A stretch of 64,000 nt of DNA from Campylorhamphus procurvoides (lineage: Eukaryota; Chordata; Aves; Passeriformes; Dendrocolaptidae), in the NCBI GenBank assembly GCA_013396655.1, contig WBMV01005958.1:1019840-1083839 (forward strand). Direction: 5' to 3'. The notes under the pieces were generated by a model. The model made no database searches, was not told the DNA's origin, and was given only the letters and a program-made list of their open reading frames with translations. This document shows, in pieces, positions 28,301 through 43,300 of this stretch. A program made the position numbers and the translations under genes. The stretch's first letter is position 1. Every line of letters starts with the position of its first letter.

Positions 28301-31300
28301 CAAATGACAGTGAACAAGAAGGGACACAAACATGACCAACAAATGGTAAGGCAGTGATGAGAACCAAACCCAGTAAGCCACACTAGCTGATCAGAGTGTC
28401 AGAATGTTTATTCTAGTGAGGTTATCTGATTGGAGATTGTGTCAATTAGGAAATTGAGGAAAAAAGGGGAAACCAGAAACAAAATACAGAGAGACACAGA
28501 TTTAAAAAACCCCAAAGAGACAATGACAAGAAACAAACATCACTGCTAACTGGTGAGCTATCAAGAAACTACAGGTCCCACTTTCAGGAAGGTCAACTCA
28601 GACTTTGCCACCACCAAGACTATAAACCAAGGGACATCTGGACTGGGAGGGATGTGAGAATTGATAGCACTCTACAAACCCACCAGCAGCTGCAGCAGCA
28701 TCACAAGTCACAGCCTGTCTGCCTGGTGGTGGCTGCTGGAGAAGGGGCTGAGCATCTGTATCTTCTCCAGTCCTGGTATGTGTGAGGTGTGCATGTGTGT
28801 CCGTCCACAAGTCAGACTGTCCATCTAGTCCAAGGTATCAGGGGGGCAAGGGATCCATGCTCGTGTACTCAGGGGGACTTGTGAGTGTGGAGTGCATGAG
28901 GGACAACTGTCTGAGTGCATGTGTTGGCTAGTGAGCATCTAGCTCAACCAGCTGGTGTAACAATCAGATGGTCTTTCTGCTGGTATGGTGCAAAACAATG
29001 AGTCAGGGTAGATAATCCCTCTACTTTTCACACTGGGAATTCTTGATTTTTGGGAAGAATAAAGCAGTAATGGTCTCAGGATGTAGCAGGCTGTCTGCTG
29101 TCCTGGCTCCACCTCAAGACCAAAGGAAGTCTGAGGCAATTGAGGGGGGACAACTGCCCATATTATCTCAGTGTGGACTTAGGAAGGACAGGCACACAGA
29201 TGCAGCCTGCACTCTGATTCACATTTGAAACGTTCCCATCACTGCACACTAAATTACTTCTGAATCTTGTCTTGAACGCTACAATTGAAAAAAAAAAATC
29301 ACTGAAAAATAATCAAATGAGCCTATCAGTTCTCCAATGCACTCATAGGGCTCATGGTGGGAAGGAAAACCTGCAGGATTCTTCTAAAGGACTTTGCACC
29401 CAACATCTATGCTAATTAGATTAGATTAGACTTTTCTACATCTAGGTAATTTAAACCCAAAGGAACTACACAAGTGAAAGAAAACCACAAACAGAGTTCC
29501 CACCAGTGTAAGAGGAACAAACTCCTATTCACAATAGCTAAGCCATGTCATCAACAGTAGGTATTTCTAATGAAAACCAACTGATTATTTTCAACATTTA
29601 AAACATGGTAGACTAGACACAGCACAAGTTTAACTTCATCAAATAAATACTAGTCAGTAATTAATAAAACTTCAAAATTTGCAGGCAGCTTTACCTTTGT
29701 TTTGCTTCTTCATGCGGATGTTCGTGGTTTTAAATTTCACTGAAATGTCATGGTAAACTGGAGAGGGAGAAAAAAAGGCATTACAGCTAAATTCTTCCTT
29801 CTAGAAAAGCTTTAACTAGTACCTTTCTTCTTCTCAACTGTGAATGGCAAGTTGGTTTTACTCTCCTCTGACTTCTTTAAAGAGAAGGGTTCATCTAGGT
29901 AAATTTCTGGAATAGATTATGGATGTTGACATATCTGTGAATACTATGTTCCCAGTGTATACAAAACCACTTGGAAAATAGGTCTGTATACCTCCAGTGA
30001 ACCTCATTTAGTTTTGAAGTGAGGTCATGTGATAGAAGCCAACCTTCCTCATACTCAGATTTTTTAACAATTCAGCTTTTAACCTAAGATTATAATAGGC
30101 ATCACCATTCTTGGATTTTCTATACAGAATATTTACTCTTTCAATCTTCCTGCTTTTCTCTGCTTCAAAAGGAACCCCAAACTTGGGTGGCTGTTAGATA
30201 CATCTACTTCAGTGACTGCATAGTGGATTCTAGCACTGCAGTCAAGATGGCTCAGAGAGGACCTCTGTGTTAAGTAGAATGGAAAGAAAGCATGGTAGAA
30301 ATACCAACAGCTTGTAATCAAATCTCTAATCTGTTAGTGTGAAATAATAATGCTCAAGGAATAAACTCATGAAGAAAAGTAGAGTTCTGTATTTAAAGTT
30401 GAAGTTCTATTACACTGAATATTTATCTACACTTATCTTAGTTAAATGCTCATATACTCTGTAAGATACTATCCTTCAAACTTTTTCTGAAATATAACTG
30501 AATATTTGGTATACTGGTACCATGTTTGACATCCGAGATGACTTGTATGGAATTAAATTAAATTAACAAAAAATTACCAGAAAACATCAGACTGACTCTC
30601 CAGATAAGGTTCTCCCTGGATTGAGTCAAGAAAAAATGCCTTGACAGTATCTGACTTCCTTAACTGCTGTGTGCCAGAAAAGATCTAATATTGCTATTAT
30701 CTCCTTCCCTCACTTCCATTTTTAAAGACCCTGAAATACTGTGCGTTAAGTATCTGAATTGTAAGCACAGAATCAGAATTGTTTGGTTTGGAAGGGACCT
30801 TTTAAAGGTCAGCTAGTTCAACCCTTCTACAATGAGCAGGGACATCTACAACTACATAAGGTTGTTCAGAGCCCTATTCAGGGGTTGAATATTTCCAGGG
30901 ATGGGGCATCTACCACCTCTCTGTGCATCCTATTCCAGTGGTTCACCACCCTCATTACAGAAGAATTCTTCCTTATATCTAGTCTGCCCCTATCCTCTGT
31001 CATTTTACAACCATTACCTCTTGTCCTCTCACAACAGGCCCTGCTAAAAGGTCTGTCTCAATCTTTCATGGCAAAGCCAGGAGACTAGAAGGGAGATAAA
31101 CCTCTCAATATTTTAACAGCTCTGTATTATTTAATCTTAACCTTTCTTCATGGACCTTCCTAAAACAGTTGATACAAACCTGAGTGGAAGTAAGGAGTAA
31201 AGCACATATTCATTCCAGGTAATGGTCATCTATTTAACACAGGGATTGATGACTATGTACTCTAACATCTTCACAGCTCAGCTAATGCAGTCTGGGGCTA

Positions 31301-34300
31301 AGATTGCACACAGCATGATGCAGAAGCAAAATAATGCATGAAGAATAGTAATACAATGCATCAGATCATAAAAATTTTAGTTAATATTTTTTATGCTTTG
31401 CAAGTAGTTGCAACCAGTTCTTGTTGGTATATTCAGTACGTATATTGAAAGCATAATACTTACTTGTGTGGTTCTGATACAGCTCTATATAATGTAAGCA
31501 GTTTATTGCTTTATTCTTTGCCTAGGGAATAAAAGAAGAAAACATTTTTCCCTTGAATTATTCTACTAAGCATTTAAAATTTACCATTGTTCAGTTAACT
31601 GGATAAAGAAAAAGCAAGGAAAAAACTTAGGAAGGGTTTTCCACATCTAAACTTTATGGATATGAAAATGTTCTCTCTAAAGAACTGCTTTCCCCTAACA
31701 GATTTAACATTAAAAAGATTTCTCAATATAGCAGCAACTTCATGGAACTTTGTGTATTTTAGCATAGCTCAGTTGAGCATTACAACAAACTAGATTCATG
31801 TAGATAGACAAGTAACATCCTGAGACTGTATGCTATATGGATATTGGAAACAAGTGACCAAGGGCAGGGGATAGGTAACAGCCATAGGAAATGGAATAGA
31901 AAGAAAATAAAGGGTGCATTAACAGAATTTTATTGCAGGGCAATTTCACTTTGCATATCCAAAGAGCAACAGAGCTGGTGAAGGGTCAGGAGTACAGCCC
32001 TTACCAGGAGCAGCTGAGGGAGCTGGGGGAGTTTAGCCAGGAGAAAAGATCTAATCTTGCTATCACCTCCTATTACCTGGAAGAGCAGGCTGAGAGGAGA
32101 CCTTATTGCTCTCTAGAATTACCTGAAAATAGGCTGAAGTGAGGTGGGGGCCAGTCTCTTTTTCCAAATAGCAAATGATAGGATGAGAGAAAATTGCCTC
32201 AAGTTGTGGCAAGGAAGGTTTACATTGGAAAAACTTTGCAGCTGAAAGGGTTATCAAGCATTGGAACAGGCTGCCCAGTGAGGTGGTTGAGTCACCATCC
32301 CTAGAGGTGTTTACAAGGTGTGGAGACACTCAGGGACATGGCTTGTGGTGGAATTGGCAGTATTAGATCAATGGCTGGACTGGATGATCTTAAACATCTT
32401 TTCTAACCTAAATGATTCTATGATTATCTGTATCAACATAGACAAAGCATATACATGGGCTTATTTCTTTGCAAAGACTATAAATTATACTGATTATTAG
32501 AATAAACTCCAAAAGTGTAGGTACAAATTACTTGTGCTTGTCATCAAGCAAGACATATTCAATCAACATACTTTCCGTAAAGCATTCATCCTGTCAGTTG
32601 CTTTCCCCAATGCAAAACCTGCAAGACAGAAAGAGTCATTTCATTGCTGAGAAATAGATGATGCAGGACCTTCACAAAGAAAAGTGGAAAAAATCAGAGA
32701 ACTTCACAATCATGTTCAGTTTTTACATTTCCACTGCATTGCATGGATCATATTTAGAAAACATTGCAGAGAAAATCACAGAAACAAACACTTACGGATG
32801 TGCAATATCTGAATTCCAACTGCTTGTTCTCAAATGGAAACAAGGCTTAAGCTTATGTGTTTGACCAAAATTTTTTCAAACAATTGAAAAGTGGTGATTG
32901 CCTCAGATAAAAAAAAAAGTGCATTCTTCTGCTTAAAAAGAGAGAAGGGATTGAAATAAAAAAAGGAGGCTAATGCAGATGTATCAACTATGTCTGTACA
33001 AACAACGGCTTCAAGAATCTAGAAGCAAAGAAGGAGACTGGTTTGCTATTGGTGAAATAGAGAATATGAAAACTGTGGTTCTGTGAAAACCAGGTTTAAC
33101 AGAATAGTATACTTGCAAAAAACCACATGCCTGTAGAACAGTGAATAGATAGACTGCCAGTTTACAAACTGATACCTAATTCCCTCTGAACCCTCAGACC
33201 TATTCCTATTTACCAGGTCCACTGTGAAATCTCAACTAGAGATCTCACAGCAGTCAGCTCAGAGCAGGAGAGCAACTGACTGTATGGAATGAAAAAGAGG
33301 ATGTAACATCATTTTTACAAATGCTGTAGAGTCCAGCAATGCCAAGATAGATTGAATTAAAATCATTTCACTTCAAAGCAGCACATCTAGCTTTTCTGGT
33401 CCTCTGATGTTTCTGTTGTGTCAGCTGGGGCCATGGGTTACCTGTATGCAAAAACCTAATAAAAAATCAATGAGATTGAACCTATTGGCCAACACCAACT
33501 CACTAATTTCATGCACACATTACAGCAGAAATGGGCTTGAAAAGATCTAGGAAAGAATTACCATGCTGACTGTTATGGTGCTACAAGCCAAAAGGACATG
33601 ACCACTAGACTGGAGACTACTGTGGAAGAAGCAGTCAAGGGTAGTGTCTGCTATCAGCCTGAGACAGCTTTCCCTGTGCACACACCATGCACCCAGAGGT
33701 CTTGGTCACTTTATAAGTCCTGTACAAGAATATGCAAGGAAACCTTGCTATTCTTTTAAACACACACACACAGAGCAGGATAGCAACGCATTAATGCTGT
33801 GAGGTCACGTAATACATTAGAAGATGACAAAAATGTGTTCACTGGGACAACCTCAATTCAATCACTCAGGACACATGGATTACAGCGAAAACATATTTCA
33901 TGAAAAAGCTTTCCAAAGAAGAGGTAGGAAGAATTTTTTCAGGATAACATATCTCTCTGTCAGAGAACCACACCTTCCTCTCTATGTAAGTTTTTCTCCA
34001 CTCTAAACTGCAACCAAAATGCAGCTCCAGAAACACAGCTGGACTTGAATCTTTCCCATAAATGAAGTTCTGTAAAACTCTGGTTCACTGGGAATACAGC
34101 TGTCTTATTAAAGCTCCCACCTAGATGCCATCATCAGAGGTATCTATTCAGCACATAATAAAAGGAGACTATTTACATCCAAAAGGTGAATGCTTTACAT
34201 ACATATTTAAAGCAGATTTTTCTTTAATAGAGGCACACAGCAATACAAATGCAATTTCCTGTACTGTCACCAGTACAATACATGCCATATTCCTGCCTCC

Positions 34301-37300
34301 TGATAGAGGTAGGAATTCTCAATAATTTAGATTATTCGGATTATTTCCTTCACAGCTATTATCTTTTTAATTTTTTTACCAAATTCTTCATTTAGTTCTG
34401 CACAGCTGTCCTATCACTACATCCATTTGATGTAGAGGGAATTTTAATGTACATTGGTTTATATCCACAAGAGAATGCATGAAAACTATTTCCTTATGGA
34501 AAAAACCTTAGCACATTTAAGGGTGCTTCTTAAAAAAAACTTATCCTGCAAAACCAACAATAAAGCCTTTAACTCCTGGTATTTGAAAAATTTGAAAACT
34601 GAGTGAAAGACAAACACTATTTCCTCCATAACAGAACTGGAAACGTGCAAGAAACTCATTGCTGTATAGGGTGGCTGGATAGAGCCTTCATGGGATCCAG
34701 GGCTAGTTAATCCAAGTTATATGCTGCCCTGAGAGGGTTTCATTGTTTCTAGAGATAGCTTGGCCATCATTATATTCCATACATAATTGTGCTTAGAGCC
34801 TCATTACAAGGAAATCACAACTAAACTGAATGCCCCTGACTGGCATTCTTTACCCAGTCTTTGCTGGGAAAGGAAAAGGATCCCTTTTCAGAGCTCATAT
34901 TACAAGATTTTTCGTACCCTTATGTTTCTTTTTATTTATGCTATTTACTTTATGCCACAGACAGCATTTCTGTGGTTAGATTTCAAACTGCCTGCTGAAG
35001 AGACCCTTATAGAGACTCATAAAGGAGAAAGTCTACAAAAGGGTAAAGCTGCAGAGCATTGAAGTTTACCATGCGACCTCCCTCAAAGAGCCCCAAGTAG
35101 TCTATTTCTTTTTTCAGACAAAACAAAGTGTATAATTTGATTATAAACATTACTTTTATAGATGAAACTCAAAATTCTTACAGGTACTTCAATACTGGCC
35201 AGCAGAAAAAAGGGTAATTTTTACTTTGAAGTACAGAAATCCCTTTAGATCACCATGCCGCCTCCTGAAGTGCTGTTATAAACAGTGACAGATTTGGCAC
35301 CTTTTCACACAGTAAATGCACATACCTGCAGCCCCTTTACCATTTCCAATAGCCACTAATGCACGTATTGATTTTTTTCTGCCTTCCTTTGCCTTCATAC
35401 AAAACACATTTTTCACCTGAAATAAAAAGCAACACAAAGCATCTTGTTATTGCAGAGTCCAAATATTTTGGGGTTGGGCTTTTTTTAAAGAGTTAAGTTA
35501 AAAAAATAAAGTATTAGTACACCATCTTTGTCAACGGATATCATCTGCACTGGCTTCAAGGCATTAAATCCATAAAGGTTGCTAAAAATCCATACTCACA
35601 AAAAAAGTTACCTCAGTGCAGTTTCATTACAGTATCCCCTTTCTTGTGTTTAGCTGCACAACAGATGCTCTAATGCTGATAGCTTTATGCCTGATTTCAA
35701 GTATGATGAAAAAACATGGGGGAAAAGATGGAAAGTGACACTAATATCTAACCTCTCCCCTCATATTTTAGAAGCACTCTTAGGAATTGCTCAAGGTCTG
35801 TTGTTGCTTTACACGAATTAAAACTTGGGATTAAGATCTACTTGCAGAGTGTAGTTTTGGTCTCATGACTAACAGTTGCTGAAAAGAAGACTTTATCTAA
35901 GAGAGGGGAAGAAGAAGAAAATGGTATTTCATTCCTGGAACTAGCAATGTTTACAGAAACTTTGCAAGAAATTCAAGCAGAGACGCAAGAAAGCTCTTTA
36001 GTTCTGAGTGGGGGGGACACAACAACCACTGGGGAGACAGGTGACTTTATGATGTACAAGCGGGAGGGAGAGCATGTTTGGGGAAAGGGCAGAATAACTT
36101 GACCTAAAGAATGTGGAATATGAGAAAAGGTAACTAAAATGATGAGATAAAAGAGAAGAGACTAGTTACATGTCAGCCCAAACCAGCTTTGGACTGTTGG
36201 GGTTTAGAAGTGTTTCAAAACTGTGCCCTCTGGTGAACTTAGCTCATTTCAGTGTGAAAACCACACCTCTGAAGCTGAAGCTGCCTCTGAGTGAAGATCT
36301 CTACTCACTGAACATGCACAGTGAATCCAGAATGTGCTATATCTTTAAATCCAGGTGAGAGACAGTTGAACAAAGAGCAGCTTAGCCAAGTACTGATGTA
36401 GATTCATTATGCAGAACTGTAAATAATCAAAACTATACAGATATGCTTATATTTCTCGCCTTTGGTGTGCCAGCTTTACCCTCCAGCACTCTTTTTGAAG
36501 CAGAACTATAAATAAATCAAATAGCTCAATTCTGTGTGTGCTTCTTGCACACTAGGTGAAAGAGCCCAATTTTGGGACAAAAATCTGAGATCCTTTGTCC
36601 ATCTGTTCTAGTTTCCTTGGGTTTGTTTATACACTAAACTATATGTTTATTTAGACATATAGTTTATATACAGTATGTAAAATATGAACTACATATTAAA
36701 TATAAAAATATAAAAATGTAATATATAGCATATATAAAAATAGATACATATAAAATCCCATACTGGATATTGCTTCACTGTGTTAATACATCTCAGAATT
36801 ACCAGCAAAAGATAGGATTTGTTTCATGGTATTATTTCTCTTCTTCCTGTCAAATGTATCAGGTTCTACTTTCTTGAAGCCTCAATATGATTTCCATATC
36901 AGTGCTTCCTTCTTTTCTCTATATGTAATTCTTCAGTAAGATAGCCTGGTTTTAGTGTTATACATTTGAAAGTGGATTATTATAAAATACTTGGTCATGC
37001 CTTAAACATTCTTACTAAAATTCACCAAAAAAAGAACCAAACCAAAAAAACCCGCAAAATTCCAGTGCCTTCACTAGGTACAGACTAGGAACGAGTGCTT
37101 CTGAAAAATTCCACCTTGCTTTCATGAAAATAAAGATGCTGTTTAACTCAAGGCACACACAATTCTACAAAGCACTTTGAAGAAATATCAGCTTTGCTAA
37201 TTGCTTATTCCAAGCTATTTTAGTTTCTTCAATCTTATTGCTTACAAGAACAAGCTAAAACCCCAAGCCCCATAAGATGAAAGTGCCTGTGGAAATAGGC

Positions 37301-40300
37301 TATTTACAGAAAATGCAAAATAATGATGAAAGAAAAGAGAGTGAAGCAGAGTGATCTCTCCAGGAGCATCAAGAGTATACTATTTTTGCTTTGCACATAC
37401 TTTTATCTTCCATTGCCAATTTGAACAAGCACTTGCACAAAAATAGAGTTGGCATGCGTGCTGCCAAAAACAAAGGACAGGATGCTTGTAGAAACCTCCT
37501 CATGGATTATTCTTCTGCCTCTCCAGAATGTGGCAATAAAGACACATTTTCAGCTTTTTCAGAAGCCTTCCTAAAACTGCACTTGTCAGCCGTTTGTGAG
37601 CAGCTCTGTAGGAAAATGTGTTCAGCCATCCATCATGATCAGTGCCATTGCTTCTCTCCTGAAATGCTGGGAAGGCCTTTCAAGCTTGGTAATGCACACA
37701 GGCAGCCACAACTGCTGGAAAAACACAGTCCCATGCCTCCTTATATAAAAGGAAGCAGTGTTGCTCTGGAGCGTGCTTAGCAATGCTTCTTTTCTGTCTT
37801 GGGAAATAAAGCATGCTGCTAAAGCCTAGCATTAAACTGCACTGGAATTAATTAATGCAAAATGAACAATGTGCCACTTTTAAAACAACATGACCTTGGA
37901 AAGGTGACTGAAACTAAGACACCATTACCCTTATTTACCAGATTGCCACTCGAGCTAGATTTAAAGGCAATTTTTAAATCTGAAAACAGTTGCAATGCAC
38001 ACTCAGTCTTAATCACAGTGTACCTCAAATTAACTGTCTCTTTGTATCCATTATCCAGTGGTGATACTGCAAATTTTTTAGAGAACTGAGGGAAGAGCAG
38101 CACCTCTCAAAACCAAAAGAAAACCACCTCAAATATTTATTAAGAGAAACGACAATGAGGAAATAAGTTACAGTCAAAGACTGGCTGCTAAACATTATTG
38201 TGATTTCAGCTGTTGCACTGTTAGAAAAATGGCAAAAATCCAGCACTTCCCTGAAAGTTTTGTTCTTGTAAAAGCAGAATAAATGACAGGCCCACCTGAT
38301 TGTCCTTGGAAAACCTTCCTTTCTAGAAATCATATTCTAGTAATGATTTTTAGGAACCTGCTATCTCTAGGCTACACTCCTGACACTGCTATTCTTTTGC
38401 TGCTGTTATGCAGAGAAGAGTGCCTGCAGAGGCTGATCCTCTCATGGCATGAGAACCTCTAGTCCCAAAACTTCTGTGAGGTACAACGTGAGATGAGTTA
38501 AAATGAGAGCAGGATACAGTGCTGAAGGAAGAGCACTTCCATGCAAGTGAGCCTAGAAAGGCTCAGGGATATAGCTAAAAGGTTTGGGAAACCAGTTACC
38601 CAAAAGGATTGAGTAATAAACTTATAAACAAAAATCAAACCCACATTAGATAAATCATGTGCCTATCAGCCTTCTCTTGTCTGCACCAAGGGCAGAGCAG
38701 ACTTGTGCCACAGTGGCAGCAGAACATCTCCTAGCTGTATTGTTAACCTACTATACCTAAAAATCAGAACGTGCATGAGCTGGTGGGCAGAACTAGTATT
38801 GCTGACAAGTTAAAGGAGATCATATGGATTCCCTAAATGCATACAAATGGTGGGCAGTGGCAAGGGCAGTGCTTCAGGAGCAGGCAGATTAATCTGTCTT
38901 CTGCAATGATTACTAAGACACAACCTTCTCTAGGAAGTGTTCCAAATGCCAGCTATTTCTTCCATACAGACTGACAGGTAGAAGAGATTAAAATAATTAA
39001 CTATTTAATCAACAGAACCAGTTGAAGGCAGCATCCCTAAACTTTACTTTTAGGGCAGGCCAAAATCCATGAGAACTCCAAGAGTATCAGAACTGAATTC
39101 TAGTGCACAGCTTTAATCTCTCATTCTTTCCTGTGACAGGTTGCTTCAGGTGCTACCTTAAAAACTGTCTGAAATTTTTAGTGTCAGTCTAAAGACACTG
39201 TCAGTATCATACATGGAACAGAAAACCTCCCTGTAGTTGCAAAAGCAAAATCTAGAGCCTGCAAATACACTGAAAGTACATTTGAGGCAACATCTCATTA
39301 GAAGTTAATTATTACTCAGAGAGTATCCTGTCTACCATGTAATTTTTCAGTTAAAGATGTCAAACCATGGGTCTCAGACACTGTCATTTCATGCAGCATT
39401 TCCTTTTCACAAGCCTTTTTTATTGCACCCTTTGCAAACACAATACCGAGAAAACAATTTCCAAAGACCTATAAAAAAACACAAGGGGTTTTAAGCTGTG
39501 CAATTAAGAATATTCTTTATGTCACAAGTAGCAAGTCTGCCAGGATGAGCCAACGAGAAGAGATGCCATGCTGGACCTTGGGCTCACCAACAGGGAGGAG
39601 CCAGTGGGGTATGTAGTGCTCCAAGGCAGCCCTGGCTGCAAGGACCACGAGATGGTGAGTTCAAGATCCTCAGGGCAGTGAGGAGGGCACACAGTAAGCT
39701 CACTGCCCTGCACTTCAGGAGGGCAGACTCTGGCCTCTTCAAGAAACTACCTGGTAGCATCCTAGGAGATAGGGCAGAGGGGCCAGAGAATGCTGGCTGA
39801 ATTTCAAGGATCACCTCCTCCAAGCTCAGGAGCAACACATTCCAACAAGGGGGAAATCAGGCAAAAATGCCAGGATGGATAGGGAGCTCCCAAGAGTGAA
39901 AAAAGAAGCTTTCAGGAGGTGGAAAACAAGCCAAAGTCCAGTTAGAATGGAGTCTGGCCAGGGATATTAAGGATAACAGGAAGGGCTTCTGTGGATACAT
40001 TGCAAGCAAAAGGGTAGGGATAACATGGGCCCTCTTGAGAAGGAAACAGGAGACCTGGCTACCCTGNTGGATAGGGAGCTCCCAAGAGTGAAAAAAGAAG
40101 CTTTCAGGAGGTGGAAAACAAGCCAAAGTCCAGTTAGAATGGAGTCTGGCCAGGGATATTAAGGATAACAGGAAGGGCTTCTGTGGATACATTGCAAGCA
40201 AAAGGGTAGGGATAACATGGGCCCTCTTGAGAAGGAAACAGGAGACCTGGCTACCCTGGACAAACAGAAGACTGAGGTTCCCAATGACTTCTGTGCCTCA

Positions 40301-43300
40301 GTCTTCAATAGCAAGTGCTCTAGCTGTGGAGAAAGACAAATGCAGTGAGTGGGAGAATGAAAACCCTCAGCCTGCTGTAGGAGAGGATCAGGTTTGAGAC
40401 CAGCTAAGGAACCTGAATGTGCACCAGTCCAGGGGACCCCATGAGATTCATCCACGAGTCCTGACAAAGTTGCTAAGCCAACTACCCATCATTTTCGAAA
40501 AATTATGGCAGTCAGGTGAAGTCCCTAATGACTCGGAAAAGGAATATAATACCTCCATTTTCAAAAAGCAGAAAGCAGGAAACCGGGGGCACTATAGACC
40601 AGTCAGTCTCACCACTGTGCCAGGCAAGATCATGGAGTAGATTCTCCTAGAAACTATACTAAGGCACATGCAAAACAGGTAATGAGAACAAAAAAGCATG
40701 AACAAATCAGTGAGTGACCAAAAGGCACAGTTTTCACAAGTGGTAGCAAGCAATTTCAGTGTTGGACGACACCCCCCTGAGATCTGTCTTTTGCAAAAGG
40801 CATTATTTATAAATTTATCTTCTGCCATAGAGAGCTCCCCTTCATGAAACATTCAAAGGGTCACTAACCTCATGTTCTGTGCCTTCAGGCCTCACTGATT
40901 ATTAGGTCTCATTTTCTAATTTTGATGGCTATTCAAGGCAATTACTGTCATAGCACAGGCTATCATGTAGGCTACTGTTTTTGCTATGTTACTGTGTTCA
41001 TTTTGGAGAAAGATAAAAGAAAAATTCATCTGAGGACAGATGACACCAGTGAAAATAAGAATAGCATATGTCAACTACACCTGTAAATTTTAATTTCCAC
41101 TATGATTACATTATGTTAGATACCAGTTAAACATCACTACTAGCTCTACTCAAAGAGGTTCTTTTTGTGTGTAATATATGAGCAAAACAGAAAAGGTGCC
41201 TTCAGGCTGGCAGGGAAAGTAAGAAACAGGTAACCCAAGTCACCTACACTAAGTAACACAATAGTTTATAGGACAGCCAGAAACAAAACAAAACAAAACA
41301 GCAGCCCCTACTGCTGTCCCTTAACACTCACTCAAGCTTGTTTGACAACTTTAGTTCTAGTTTACATGAAAATCTGAGCTTGTCTGTATTCTACAAGAAG
41401 GGAAAAATCAAATTATATCCCTTCTGTTTCTACATTATAAGAAAACACTTTAATAAGCAACTTCTTTTAGTAAGGGAGCACAGGCTTTTCAGTAGTGTAA
41501 TCTCAACAGAAATGGCCTGTTGTATCTTTGTTCATAAGAGAGTGCTTTAAAATTGGCTTTCAGTTTCTTGCTGTGAAGTCTAATTTCACAGCAAACCTTA
41601 TTTTTATCTCCTGCACTACTGTGAATATAAAGATAATGGAAAACATATACAGAAATAGCAGCATGTCTGCCATCTATTTAAAACAAGAATGCTGAAAAAG
41701 ATCTATTTATTTCAAAACTCATGCTTCTTATCAGAAAATTATAGGACTCAATTATCTTGGGCTCACTGGTGGCTTTGAATACGGAAGTTTTTACTGCTGC
41801 TGCTGCTGTTTTCCTGCAAAACCACTCCTCTTCCTCAGTTCACATCTGTGGCAATCTCATATAAGAGTTTACCCATAGCCAGCTTCTAAAAGCTTTCTTA
41901 TTATTCAAATATAATAAAGTATTCAAACAGATTTCCATAGCACATGGAAACACTGCATAGCAATGTTTACTTTGCTGTTTGTAAATAATTATGCTAGCAC
42001 CGAATGGCAAACTCAGAGCATCCAAACTGACAGTCAGTTGTGACATGTCACAGTAACACCAAGTCACTTTTCTGCAATGCGCCTTCTCAATTAACAGAAA
42101 GCACTGCCAACTGCAGGGCTCAGGAACAAAAATCATTTCTTCTATGCCAGTGCCCATGCCATTCAATTATTACAAACTGCCTTCCAACACAGATAGGGCT
42201 AAATGCCACGTGGTCCAACTGGTCTTTGCTGTATCAGTCCCACTCCACTCCAAAAATCCACTTAAATAAGAAAGCGGGTTAATAGGTTACAGATTTTTTT
42301 CCCCACCCCTCCTGACAGATTATCTAATTTGTTTTAAAAAGCTTCAATGACAGACATCCTATATACTCCCAATCTATTCTGGTATTCAAATTTCCATTTT
42401 CAGTTCATTCTTTGCATCTAAATTTCCTTTGCTTGTTATTTTTATCCATTGCTTTTAATCCCTTTCACAGCAGACATGTAAAGCAGCTTATACTTTTCCC
42501 TTCTGTAGGATTTAAAAAAATATATAAACCAACTCATGACTTCTAATTACCCAAGCTGAGATTACAATACAGCATCACTGTTTTCCATGCCTCAGAAGAT
42601 ATTAAAACCCACTGCAACAAGCAACCATTTTGATATATAGGATTAATCTAGAAAACATTCAAGCCACGGGATGGGATCCCAACTGATGGTTGTTATATCA
42701 GCAAAATGCAGGAAGATAATCAAGGAGAAAGAAACCCATTATTTGCACATTTATCAGGAGAGAACCTTCAGATGCTTTTCTGGAGAAGAGCTGTCAGTCA
42801 GATCAACTTCTGACTCGCCTGATTATTCTTTTAACTTTCAGACAAGGAGCTGTTGTGAATCAGGCTATTTTGTTTAAGGAATGTTTCTCATGATCCCTCT
42901 CTCTCAGCTGAATACACAAAGCAATTCACTTTCCAACAGGTTATGCCTGTACACAGTTTAAAAGAAATGAATGCTGTTCTCAGTTATATTAGTTTTGTTC
43001 TTACTTTTGCACCCTGTACACACTATTTACTAGTTACTCAAGGCCATTTAAAAGCTATTTTCATTCTGGTAAAATCTTACTCTACCCACGTCTCTTTCAA
43101 TTAAGACAATTGATAAGACTCCTATTATCACATCAAACATAACATTAATATTCTCAAATGTTGCTGAAAATAATTTCTGAACAAAACATTTCTTCATGAA
43201 AAGTACCTCACCAAGGAATGACAAAACAATTTCACAGAAAAGGCAGTTGAGCATCATTCAAAGACAGATGACATGACAAATGACAAGGAATCAAGATCTA

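Noticed and set aside
37391..37780. A 129-codon open frame inside an MRPS5 intron
   Set aside because: No domain, no splice context and no repeat or pseudogene match that I recognise; this length can occur by chance.
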